Assembly: GCA_037976565.1 (NCBI GenBank)
Contig: CP137670.1
Location: forward strand, 12,920,600 to 12,984,599
Direction of reading: 5' to 3'
Source of the DNA: Mesocentrotus franciscanus
Taxonomy: Eukaryota; Echinodermata; Echinoidea; Camarodonta; Strongylocentrotidae
DNA: 64,000 nucleotides
Positions 22,532 to 31,144 of this stretch are shown here, one piece after another; within the stretch, counting starts at the first letter, position 1; every line of letters begins with the position of its first letter. The notes beneath the pieces were generated by a model. That model saw only the letters and a program-made list of their open reading frames with translations. It was not told the DNA's origin and searched no databases. The position numbers and the translations under genes are program-made.

Positions 22532-22699
22532 TACTGATTTGTTAGAAAAAGATTTTTATTTATTTATTTCTATTGTCGAGCAACTGACATTCCTAAGGTG
22601 CCTAAAACAATTGACTACGTTGTCTACGTTGAACCAGGTTTAACTTGGTTCGCCCTGATGATTTCTTGGCTCAGTATCTTTTGATGTTCTTTTCCGCAG

Positions 22700-22834
22700 G
22701 GTATTGATTCATTCTGTGTCTGTGTTGCCCTTAGCAACCAGTACATCCTGGCGAACTATGAAACAGGTCAAATCACTGACCTCTTTCCCGTGGAGACGGA
22801 GCACACCACACCAATCATCAAGAGAGTTGGAAGG
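22700..22834 (+). CDS. TGFBRAP1: TGFBRAP1 homologue, coding exon 8
   Basis: Codes residues 173-217, including LSNQYILANYETGQ, ITDLFP and TTPIIKRVGR, which correspond to the Q-Y-I..Y.TG..DLFP and PIVKRIG-type strings of the family. Acceptor CGCAG at 22695-22699, donor GTAGGT at 22835; phase 0. Confidence 0.95.
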
Positions 22835-22913
22835 GTAGGTTTTTTTTGTAAATTTTCCTTGAAATCTCCTGCTTACTTCAGTCAGAAATATTAATATTTT
22901 ATTAAGTTTAGGC

Positions 22914-23440
22914 TTTGTTACTATGTCCCATTTGCAGGCCCAAAAAATGAAAAGTTAAATTCCAACGGCATTTGAAAGATAATAAGAACTTCCCTAACAA
23001 AGTGAAGGCTCGAAAATGTCTTTAAGTGGGAAAATAACGGCCATAAGTTGTTCAATCGACTTAAGCGATTGCAATCCAGTAAGTAATAGTCTGATTTTAC
23101 AGACCCTTGTACTGAATGGTTGTGTGTTTTGTGCTGCGTAAAGATTCAATCAGTTTAATTTTGGCCATTACAAGAAGTGGGTTATTGATGTAGACAAATG
23201 CTCATGTACCCTTTTCAGCTCATTTTTATTACCAAAGATGAAAAAAGAAGTCAAGACGGTCACTCAATAGTGTCTGACAGTGAAGTCTAGCAAGTAAACG
23301 GGTTTCCTTGCATATTTTGAATATTAGGACACTGCTAATGTTTAAATTTCACAGATAGGACATACGTGACATATTCATAATTCCTGCAAAGTTCTACAGA
23401 ATTTGATGTTAGCTGCAAATGGGACATAGTATCTTTAAAG
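22914..23440. mobile_element. TIR element family J, copy 1 (intron 8)
   Basis: About 530 bp with ends TACTATGTCCCATTTGCAGG and GCTGCAAATGGGACATAGTA. It is the inverted counterpart of the copy at 61389-61924 along its full length. No coding capacity. Confidence 0.85.
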
Positions 23441-23477
23441 AAGCCAACTTCGTAATTCACTTGAATTCATTAGGTCA

Positions 23478-23769
23478 GGGGGGTGTTTCACAAAGAATAA
23501 AATTGACTTTAAGTTGGACTTAACTATGGCAGGCCGTTCATGCCACTAGTTCCTCTATCCATTCTTAGCATTTGTTTCTCAAGGGACGTACAAATCGTGG
23601 TCACAAATCTACAGAATTTATCTTTTGTTATCGTTCATTATTGAAGGAAAAAATATTATCTAACGATCATGATTGAGAGACCAATGGTGAGAGCAACCAG
23701 TGGCATGAATGGCCTGCCATAGTTAAGTCCACCTTAAAGTCGATCTTAGTCTTTGTGAAACACCCCCCA
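23478..23769. mobile_element. Foldback MITE, family B, copy 2
   Basis: GGGGGGTGTTTCACAAAG at the left and CTTTGTGAAACACCCCCC at the right. The inverted arms continue for about 60 bp through GTTGGACTTAACTATGGCAG. Nothing is encoded. Confidence 0.85.
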
Positions 23770-23969
23770 GGTAATTTATTCTAAATGTAAGAAAGCTAGC
23801 TAGCAGACTTATGTCAATTGATTCAAAAGTCTTGGTTGGGTGGCAGTGGTTATTGTAAGGAAGTCTCTTTTCATTCATTGCTTTGAAGTTTTAATTGCAT
23901 TGCCTTTGGTGTGTTTGTACTATCCAAGCGTATTTTTAAATTTGTCTTGCTTTGTATTTACTAGAATGT

Positions 23970-24178
23970 TTAAAGCCCCTCTGGCCTCTGCACTAGTTTT
24001 ACCAGGAGGGATTAGAGGGATTAGCGTGGTCACTGACAGGTGGTTATCTCATCAACTCAGCTCTCAATTAACATAAGGAAAAGAGGATCATGGGGGACCA
24101 ACGGGTACTGATTAGGCATTGTTTGCTATATAGAGGGTGCAAGTACATGTAGCTACAAGTAGTGCAGTGGGGCTTTAA
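23970..24178 (-). mobile_element. TTAA MITE (family A), copy 1
   Basis: TTAA-AGCCCCTCTG at the left; CAGTGGGGCT-TTAA at the right. These are short inverted ends and TTAA duplication of piggyBac type, with an interior of about 200 bp (CACTGACAGGTGGTTATCTC, CATGGGGGACCAACGGGTAC). Orientation is opposite to copy 2 at 24325. Confidence 0.85.
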
Positions 24179-24204
24179 CATTAGCAAATAGCAATATTTG
24201 TTGT

Positions 24205-24265
24205 TGATTGCGTGTTTCTTTTCATTCCATGCGGTCTCCATGTAGGAGGAGTTTTTACTAGCAAG
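24205..24265 (+). pseudogene. Decoy copy of the exon 9 acceptor and first bases
   Basis: TTTCTTTTCATTCCATG...ATGTAG|GAGGAGTTTTTACTAGC duplicates the end of intron 8 and the first 16-17 bases of exon 9 (compare 24546-24606); similarity stops soon after. The AG at 24244-24245 remains a plausible acceptor. Exon 9 itself is chosen at 24587 because only there does the frame continue. Confidence 0.8.
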
Positions 24266-24324
24266 GCTGGTACCATCCAAGCATTATTTAAAAAAAAAAT
24301 CTTTCTTTGTATTTACTAGATTGT

Positions 24325-24526
24325 TTAGAGCCCCACTGCACTACTTGTAGCTACATGTACTTGCACCCTCTATATAGCAAACAATGCCTAATCATTACCC
24401 GTTGGTCCCCCATGATCCTCTTTTTCTTATGTTAATTGAGAGCTGAGTTGATGAGATAACCACTTGTCAGTGACCACGCAGGGAGGTCTTACCCCTCCTG
24501 GCCAAACTAGTGCAGACAGGCTTTAA
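24325..24526 (+). mobile_element. TTAA MITE (family A), copy 2
   Basis: TTAG-AGCCCCACTGCACTAC at the left, CAGACAGGCT-TTAA at the right. Same element as 23970-24178 and with the same flanking sequence (CTTTGTATTTACTAGA on the left), but reversed. Confidence 0.85.
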
Positions 24527-24586
24527 CACTAATAATACGTGTTGATGCTTGCAAGTCTCTTTTCATTCCATACCTTCTAAATGTAG

Positions 24587-24747
24587 GAGGAGTTTTTACT
24601 AGCTGGGCCCGGTGCTCTTGGTATGTTTGTAACGTCGGGAGGTATGTCCCAGAGGCCGCCATTGAAGTGGGCGGAGTCAGTGTGCGCAGTCAGTTACACC
24701 TTTCCGTATGTGGTAGCGCTGGACGATGAATTTCTTACAGTTCACAG
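24587..24747 (+). CDS. TGFBRAP1: TGFBRAP1 homologue, coding exon 9
   Basis: Codes residues 218-270 and two bases of 271: EEFLLAGPGALGMFVTSGG, then a QR.P..W motif and FPYVVALDDEFLTVH. Acceptor TGTAG at 24582-24586, donor GTAAAA at 24748. A decoy copy of its acceptor and first bases lies 341 bp upstream at 24205-24265. Confidence 0.95.
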
Positions 24748-24826
24748 GTAAAAAAAAAAATCTGTTTATTTCTTCTACTTCTGCCCCTTTTCTTATTTCT
24801 TTGTTGTTCTTTCTTTTCTTTTTCTC

Positions 24827-24935
24827 CTTCTTCTTCTTCTTCTTCTTCTTCTTCTGGTTCTTCTTCTTGTTCTTCTTCTTGTTCTTGTTCTTCTTCTCAT
24901 TATTATTAGTTGTACATGTAGTAGTAGTAGCATTT

Positions 24936-24966
<31 letters not shown>

Positions 24967-25110
24967 AAGAAGAAGAAGAAGAAGAAGAAGAAGAAGAAGA
25001 AGAAGAAGAAGAAGAAGAAGAAGAAGAAGAAGAAGAAGAAGAAGAAGAAGAAGAAGAAGAAGAAGAAGAAGAAGAAGAAGAAGAAGAAGAAGAAGGAGAA
25101 GAAGAAGAAG

Positions 25111-25142
<32 letters not shown>

Positions 25143-25232
25143 GTAGTCATCGCCGTCTTCGTAGTAGTAGTAGTAGTTATACTTTTTTTTCTTCCTTTCT
25201 TTTTCTACTTCTTCTTCTTCTTCTCCGTCTTC
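24827..25232 (+). repeat. Quasi-palindromic (TTC)n-(GTA)n-(GAA)n-(TAG)n-(TTC)n microsatellite
   Basis: In order: TTC repeats (24827-24897), GTA repeats (24921-24962), about 58 GAA triplets (24966-25140, one GGA interruption), TAG repeats, then more TTC. The long GAA run is on the sense strand of intron 9. The open frames on both strands here (poly-Glu and poly-Ser) are artefacts. Confidence 0.95.
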
Positions 25233-25637
25233 TCATTATTATTATTCTTATTCTTATTATTCTTTTTCTTGATTTCTTTTACTTTATTTTAGATATGCCT
25301 CTGTTGTATTTCTCTTGATTCTTTCTCTATAAAGTGGTGTTTCCTTTCTAATATTTAATTCTAATCTACACAAATAAGCCCTTTTTTAATACCTGTTCTG
25401 CTTCTTTTTGAAATGTTCCATTTCCAGCTCTTGTTTCTCTTTCTTTCCTACTTTGTATAAGGATTAGTTTCTGGCAAATAATTTTATTCTCATTTGCTGA
25501 CAACATACTTACTTATTGAATATTTGGAATAAAGTCAGCACAGCCTGAACATTCCAAATGTCCCTTTGTATCTATTTACCCCACCCCTCATGTCAAATGG
25601 AATAACCCAATCAACTCTTTGCTCTCTCACTCACCAG

Positions 25638-25770
25638 TGTGTTGGACCAGCAGCAGAAGCAGACCATTCCATTCCAAGGAGGGAAGTTGTTGGGTGACTT
25701 TGAAGGGAAGATGTTTGTTGCTTCCAACAAAGAGGTCTATGCACTAGTGCCTCTTCCGGTCGAGAAACAG
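25638..25770 (+). CDS. TGFBRAP1: TGFBRAP1 homologue, coding exon 10
   Basis: Completes Ser271 and codes residues 272-315: VLDQQQKQTIPFQGGKLL, then GDFEGKMFVAS and VYALVPLPVEKQ. This is the end of the CNH region. Acceptor CCAG at 25634-25637; donor GTACAG at 25771. Confidence 0.95.
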
Positions 25771-26105
25771 GTACAGAAATGCAACTGACCAAGGTTGACC
25801 ATATTTAACAGATTTTCTGGAAAGTGTGATTTCAATAATATTATTTTAATCAAAATGATCAAGTGATTGAAATTAGCATTATTTTTCTTTGCTGACCTTG
25901 GCACAAATAGCCCATTCTCTGTATGGTTTGGGCACATTCACTTTGAAATTAAAATGGTATGGTTACCCAGATTTTTCAAATAAATCAGACAAACAATGAA
26001 AACAAAAAGTCAGTAGAGTAGTCATAATCCTAATGTAATGTAATCTTTTTTTAAAGTGCTGTGAGTTTTAATTGTGTAAAATATACATATTAGTCATCAT
26101 CCAAC

Positions 26106-26304
26106 TACAGTTAAACCTGTCTATAAAGACCGCTCAAGGGAAACATGAAAATTGGTCTTTATAGGCAGGTAGTCTTTATGTACAGGTTCCTAATAGTACA
26201 AATTTCAATGAGAACCCATATTCAAGGGAAACAAAAAATGTGGTCTTTGTAGACAGGTGGTCTTTCTATACAGGTGGTCGTTTTAAAAAGCAGGTTCGAC
26301 TGTG
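26106..26304. mobile_element. MITE family C (TA-flanked), copy 2
   Basis: TACAGTTAAACCTGTCTATA at the left and GCAGGTTCGACTGTG at the right, with internal GTCTTTGTAGACAGGTGGTC. Confidence 0.8.
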
Positions 26305-26375
26305 CATGTGTGATTTATTATTGAAGATTGTGAAAGACTTGCACAGTGTATGGTGCATATACACTCCTACGTGTA

Positions 26376-26917
26376 TAGTTAAGAACTGAATTATTCATAC
26401 CCCTTGTATATATTTTGTGTGTGTGTGTGTTTTTCGTTACTCAAGAATGAAAGGTGGACTGGATAAATGAGGACTTCTGTTGAACATATTTGGTGGTATT
26501 CTCAAGAGCGGACTAACTTTAGTCCATGGTTTAATCCTCCGACTAAGTATGGAATGCCAGGTGTCCATATGAATATATTTTTGAATAATTTGATATGTCC
26601 CTAATTACCATGATAACATAATTATTTCATAGTTATATTATTTTAAAATGGGGTTATTACATTTTATTTTAATTTAGTGACAGATTAAATTATTCAAAAA
26701 TATATTTATATGGACACTTGGCATTCCATACTTAGTCGGAGGATTAAACCATGGACTTAAGTTAGTCTGCTTTCGAGAATACCACCCTTTAAGATGTAAG
26801 CTTTGGTATCTCCCATTCTCAAGAAACATAAATTGGGACAAATCAATCTTTCACGTACTTAAACAATTACTAAACTTGGTTAGGGTATGAAGAATTTAGT
26901 TGTTAGCTGTATGTGTT
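26376..26917. mobile_element. Family I element interrupted by a family H element
   Basis: The left part (GTTAAGAACTGAATTATTCA to about 26490) and right part (AAGATGTAAGCTTTGGTATC to about 26917) together make one family I element; the 300 bp between them are family H (next entry). The family I copy at 44165-44375 has the uninterrupted order. Confidence 0.75.
26491..26788. mobile_element. Long-TIR MITE, family H, copy 1 (nested)
   Basis: GGTGGTATTCTCAAGAGCGG at the left and GAGAATACCACC at the right. The inverted arms extend through TTTAATCCTCCGACTAAGTA and TACTTAGTCGGAGGATTAAA to about 100 bp. The loop is AT-rich and nothing is encoded. Confidence 0.85.
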
Positions 26918-27433
26918 TTGGAGAAATGATGTATATTTATTTACCTTCAAACTTATGTTATATACCCTAAATTCCTCTCTTTTTGGAAAAATATCTGTGT
27001 AAAACGGTATATCTTTTCGAAATGAACAAACTTTGTTAATTATTTGATATGTGCCCAAGTGAGAGGTTGTTTTTTTTTTAAATTATTTAGCTGAAATGGT
27101 GTTAAGGTGAGCTTTGATAACATATAAAAAGGGTAGTGAATTTCATATTGACTGTTTTGCAAATGAAAATAATACCAGATAGACATGAAATTTGATTTCA
27201 TATTTTTTAACCAAACTAGTAAACAAGATTTTGTTCATTTTGAAAAGATATACTGTTGTAAATGCATACAAAATAAACTGTATTTCTGATTTTGTCTATT
27301 AAAAAAGATTGCTCATGTAATTGTGGATATATAGGAGGTACGAAGTAGCGCAATGAACAAAATTTCTGATTGAGGAGCACTAAAATCATTTTATTTTTAA
27401 GTTGTCTTTTCTTTTTTCCTTTTTTCATATCAG

Positions 27434-27529
27434 GTACAAGCGTTACTTGCTGACAAACGAGTGGAGGAAGCACTAAACCTTGCCAAAAACTACCGAAAAG
27501 CTGGACTTGGAAAGGATAAGTTTATGCAG
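27434..27529 (+). CDS. TGFBRAP1: TGFBRAP1 homologue, coding exon 11
   Basis: Codes residues 316-347, VQALLADKRVEEALNLAKNY then RKAGLGKDKFMQ, the first helical hairpin of the solenoid after the propeller (VEEAL.LA pattern). Acceptor TCAG, donor GTAATG; phase 0. Confidence 0.94.
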
Positions 27530-27754
27530 GTAATGAATTTTCATTCTATTTTGTCTTTAATTTAGAAGAGTATTGATATCATTGGAACCATTCAGCAATG
27601 TTTCATTTTGGTATCATTACATGGATTAATACAATGTGGTGCAGGGAAATTATTTGTGTGGCATATAAAGAAGTCATTAAGTTTCATACAAAATTTCCCA
27701 TTTGCTACCAATACTCTATATGACCTTTGACCTTCACGTTTCATTTTCTTATAG

Positions 27755-27859
27755 ATGTATAACCGGATACAGCAGCAGGCAGGGTTCATCCAGTTCGCTC
27801 AGCTTAATTTCGCTGATTCCATGGAATTGTTCAAGGAAGCTAAGCTTGATGTGAGAGAG
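27755..27859 (+). CDS. TGFBRAP1: TGFBRAP1 homologue, coding exon 12
   Basis: Codes residues 348-382, including QQQAGFIQFAQLNFADSMEL and KEAKLDVRE. The QAGF..FAQL.F..A.ELF pattern is typical of Vps39/TGFBRAP1 clathrin-repeat-like helices. Acceptor TATAG, donor GTAAGA; phase 0. Confidence 0.95.
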
Positions 27860-28263
27860 GTAAGAAAATGGGAGCAGCCAATCAATGCCTCCACCAAAGA
27901 GTTTCTGTGATTTTATTTATTTTAATGCTATACCATGTGCCTGTTAGATTGTCTTACATCTGTAACAAAGGAAAATGTTAAACCAAAGGAAATTACAAAA
28001 GCATGGTACACGAGCTCAGGTTAAAAAATTTGCTTTAATGTACTATGTTTTGTATTTAATATCTTGATACTATAAGCCGTTGCCTGCCGTAACTTCCATT
28101 TATTGTAATTGTACAGGTGTTTCTAGTGTTAATAGTGGTTTTGAATTGTAGACTAGCGCTATTGAACTATCCAAATGTGTTGATATGACAGTCGTTGAAT
28201 TTAAATTAATTAAAAATACTCAATTTAACTTAAAGTGGAAGAATAGTTTTGTCACCTCTTAAA

Positions 28264-28425
28264 TTGATCTGCCTGTATCCCGACATATTGCATTCCGACT
28301 TCTGGCTTTCCTGGTACCAGTCCTCAACCTATCCCAAATTTTAACTTTTTCACCCTTCTGATTTTGCCCTTAAAATTTCGCAAAAATATATACCATTTGT
28401 TTGTGGTCCTTATTCTATGGAAGAG
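28264..28425 (+). pseudogene. Intronic copy of the exon 13 5' end (copy B, most diverged)
   Basis: From 28264 TTGATCTGCCTGTATCC repeats the exon 13 start (LICLYP), after which similarity decays (LICLYPDILHSDFW) and a stop follows. The intronic part of the unit (ACCCTTCTGATTTTGCCCTT) recurs after copy A, so the tandem unit is about 162 bp. Confidence 0.75.
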
Positions 28426-28590
28426 TTGATCTGCCTGTATCCAAACCTACTGCCCTCCATCTCCAACTTCCATAGTGCCATCCCTCCCCTCTATGAATGA
28501 ACTGATACTAGACCTCTCAACTTTCCCCACAATATCTACTTTTCCATTTGATCTGTCCCTTCGATTTCGCCCCTAAAATTCCTATGTATA
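28426..28590 (+). pseudogene. Intronic copy of the exon 13 5' end (copy A)
   Basis: 28426-28497 copies the first 72 bases of exon 13 and reads LICLYPNLLPSISNFHSAIP then PLYE, followed directly by TGA. The base pair before it is still AG (GGAAGAG against GGAACAG at the true exon), so it is a possible decoy acceptor; use would truncate the protein. Confidence 0.85.
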
Positions 28591-28865
28591 GTGGTCCTAA
28601 TTAAAGTTACTTCAAATTGGTGGAACCTACATCAGAGATACCACTATTTGATATGGAAAATCGTTTCTTTTAAACATTTTAATATTAATTTATTCCTGTA
28701 ATAATGTTTCTCTTGTGCTGTATTTTTTGTTCAAGATGTTTTTTTATACTCTAATATATCAGTAATTTTGATTGTTGTGGACTATTATGTCTGCTTTGTT
28801 ATGCGAGTATGGTCAATAAAGTGATATTTGAAGAAAAAAACAATCATTCCTATTTTATGGAACAG

Positions 28866-29057
28866 TTGATCTGCCTTTATCCAAACTTACTGCCCTCGAA
28901 CTCCAACTTCCATCGAGCCATCCCGCCGCTTCACGACTTCGCCGACATCAGTCAAGTTGTCAGAGGTAAGCCTGACAAGGTGGCGGAGTGCAAGCAATTC
29001 CTCATGGACTTCCTAGAAGACGTGAGGGATACTGACCTAGCAGTCGGCATGAAACTG
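28866..29057 (+). CDS. TGFBRAP1: TGFBRAP1 homologue, coding exon 13
   Basis: Codes residues 383-446: LICLYPNLLPSNSNFHRAIP, PLHDFADISQVV, and KQFLMDFLEDVRDTDLAVGM. The LYP.LLP and PPLH motifs are family hallmarks. Acceptor AACAG at 28861-28865, donor GTAAAG at 29058. Two degenerate copies of its 5' part lie in the intron before it. Confidence 0.95.
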
Positions 29058-29212
29058 GTAAAGTATTCTTGACAGTATTTTATATTGAGGTTCACCTCTC
29101 TCTCTCTCTCTCTCTCTCTCTCATTCTCCCTTGACTGCTCTCTTTCTAAATGCTGTAGACTTCTCTATATGTTTTACATGTATTTCCTTATTTATAAAGG
29201 TATAAACTCCTA

Positions 29213-29498
29213 TTTAATAATAATTACAGTGCTTATATAGCGCCTAACACTTACTTTATCAGAAGTCTCTAAGCGCTCTACAATAATGCAGCATAATTAC
29301 CCTGGCTTTAGCAGTGCAGCTGTTATGCGCGCTGCAAGAATAAATTCCTACCAGGTACCCATTTACTTCACCTGGGTGGAGTGTGGCAAATGTAGATCAA
29401 TGTCTTGCCAAAGGACATTAGTGCTGCGGCGGGACTCGAACCGCGGACCTTGTGATCGACAGTCCGGCGACGTATCCACTCGACCACAACACCTCTAC
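29213..29498 (-). mobile_element. tRNA-derived SINE
   Basis: The minus strand starts with a tRNA-like head: A box TGGTCGAGTGG and B box GGTTCGAGTCC. The body has TTTGGCAAGACATTG and GGTACCTGGTAGGAA, and the tail is GTAGAGCGCTTAGAGAC...GCGCTATATAAGCAC-(ATT)n. Apparently full length; it lies in intron 13. The A and B boxes are intact. Confidence 0.85.
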
Positions 29499-29576
29499 CG
29501 GCGTTTTATTTACCAATTATGTTCACACCTTTGTCATGCATGCATAGCTGCTGCTTTTCCTAACCATCTTATCATT

Positions 29577-29597
29577 CTCCCCCCTCCCCTCTCTCTC

Positions 29598-29630
<33 letters not shown>

Positions 29631-29930
29631 CTCTCTCTCCCCTTTCTCTTTCTCTCCCTTTCTTTCTCTCTCCTCTCTTCCCCCTCTCTCCCCCTCTTCT
29701 CCCCCTCTCTCTCTCCCCTCTCGCCTTTCTCTTTCTCTCCCTCTCTTCTCTACCTTCCCTCTCTCTCTATCTCTCTATCCTCTCTCCCTCTCTCCCCCTC
29801 TCTGCTCATTCTCTTCCCCCTCCTGCCTTTTCTTCCTCTTCCATATCCTCTTTGTCTCTCACTCTCTCTCCGCCTCTCTTTTCTTTCTTCCTCCCTCCAT
29901 CCCGCCCTCTCTTCCCCCCTCTCTCTCATA
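29577..29930 (+). repeat. About 350-nt pyrimidine tract before exon 14
   Basis: Almost uninterrupted C/T with CCCCTCTCTCTC modules, ending four bases before the exon 14 acceptor AG (29933-29934). It is partly the splice polypyrimidine tract, grossly expanded. The long frame across 29286-29942 is an artefact of it. Confidence 0.9.
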
Positions 29931-29934
29931 TTAG

Positions 29935-30128
29935 GAGGTTGATACTGCCCTGCTGAAGCTCTACGCCGAGTCCAACCCGACCAAACTAATCACTCTCATC
30001 TCGAACGAGAACTCTTGTGACCCTGAAGACAGCCGGGAATACCTCCAGGGATTCAGTCGTGACCATGCTCTTGCCCTCCTCCACAGATACCAGGGTGATA
30101 GCGAGCAAGCCATGGTCATATGGGCAAG
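29935..30128 (+). CDS. TGFBRAP1: TGFBRAP1 homologue, coding exon 14
   Basis: Codes residues 447-510 and two bases of 511. It opens with EVDTALLKLYAE, the start of the Vps39_1 segment, and continues through LITLISNENSC and FSRDHALALLHRYQGD to AMVIWA. The acceptor at 29931-29934 is preceded by about 350 bases of almost pure pyrimidine. Donor GTAACC at 30129; a Penelope-like remnant begins within about 15 bases of it. Confidence 0.95.
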
Positions 30129-30139
30129 GTAACCTCTTT

Positions 30140-30575
30140 TATATCCAAAAGTGGTGGAGGCGGCGGTGGAGGCGGGTCCATGTACTTGTTGATGAGTGGT
30201 TTCCAGATGCCGTTGATATATAATCCTGAGTCTTGGGGAACAGTGTTGTGGCGGTGAATTTTGATGGCTTCTCGGATTCGGTGTGTGTGCCAGTGCTTGA
30301 TGATGGAGATGAGATGACTGTTGCCCCTTTCGATGGTGTGTTTGTGTTGTTGGGCGTGTTTGACAATGGCGGACTTGTCCTAATCGTTGAGTCTGAAGCT
30401 GGTTATGTGCTCCTTGAGTCTTGTTTCAAGATTTCTCCCAGTTTCACCAATGTAGACTTTTCCACATTCGCATGGTATCTTGTAGACTCCAGCTTTCTTG
30501 TGGTGTGGATGCTCGTCTTTGTGGGAGTGGAGTACGTGTGGGCTTGTGTCACCGGGATGTGGAAAGATTGTTATA
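30140..30575 (-). pseudogene. Penelope-like element remnant: GIY-YIG endonuclease end
   Basis: The minus strand reads HHKKAGVYKIPCECGKVYIG, ETGRNLETRLKEH, then a TAG, then DKSAIVKHAQQHKHTIERGN and IREAIKIHRHNTVPQDSG. The GVYKIPC...KVYIGETGR..ETRLKEH pattern is the GIY-YIG endonuclease of Penelope-like retroelements, with the conserved Arg and the downstream IREA.KI region. One internal stop, and another upstream at about 30580, show it is dead; no reverse transcriptase part was found next to it. It is inserted antisense in intron 14, its C-terminal end about 12-15 bases from the exon 14 donor. Confidence 0.85.
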
Positions 30576-30651
30576 TACTATGTTACTCATAAAGATTTTG
30601 TTGAAGGTTGGTGGGTTTGTTTGTTTTACATAACTGCTAAGAAAGTATGTG

Positions 30652-30817
30652 TATGCTTGTGAGTAGGCAACCAGGGGACCAACAGCTTTAAGTCCTCTCC
30701 GAGGGACTTTCTAATGAGGATTAATGCCTTACCAAAGGGCACTAGCGAATTGAATTGGTTTAGAACCCTGGGACCTCCCGGTTACGAGACCACTGCTCTG
30801 CCACTGTGCCATCGCGT
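30652..30817 (-). mobile_element. tRNA-derived SINE (first of an inverted pair)
   Basis: The minus strand has A box TGGCACAGTGG, B box GGGTTCTAAACC, then CCCTTTGGTAAGGCATTAATC and AGTCCC...GGACTTAAAG. The copy at 30912-31086 is the same family in the other orientation. Confidence 0.8.
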
Positions 30818-30911
30818 TCATCATATATATTTATGTACATTTTACATGCACTATTTGTAAAGAAAATTCATTTAGAAGGAATTAATATACACCATATTAA
30901 TCATCGATTTC

Positions 30912-31086
30912 AGGAGGCATGATGGCTCGGTGGTAGAGCAGTGGTCTCATAAATGGAAGATCCAGGGTTCCAAACCAATTCAGGGCACTAGTGTTGTTTG
31001 GTAAGGCATTAATCCTCATTACCAAGTCCCTTGAACAGGATGTAAAGACTTAGAACCTCTGTTGCTTACTCATGCTTTCATAGGTA
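30912..31086 (+). mobile_element. tRNA-derived SINE (second of an inverted pair)
   Basis: A box TGGCTCGGTGG, B box GGGTTCCAAACC, then TTTGGTAAGGCATTAATCCT and AAGTCCCTTGAACAGG. About 95 bases separate it from its inverted partner. Confidence 0.8.
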
Positions 31087-31144
31087 TGGACAAACCATCA
31101 TCAATATAGAACTTTGTTTTGGTTTTATTGATTATTTATATGAC

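Noticed and set aside
24677..25292. Poly-Ser and poly-Glu open frames over 150-190 codons
   Set aside because: Pure trinucleotide repeat in an intron; both strands are open for the same reason.
29286..29942. 218-codon open frame
   Set aside because: Chimera of an antisense SINE, a CT microsatellite and the exon 14 acceptor.
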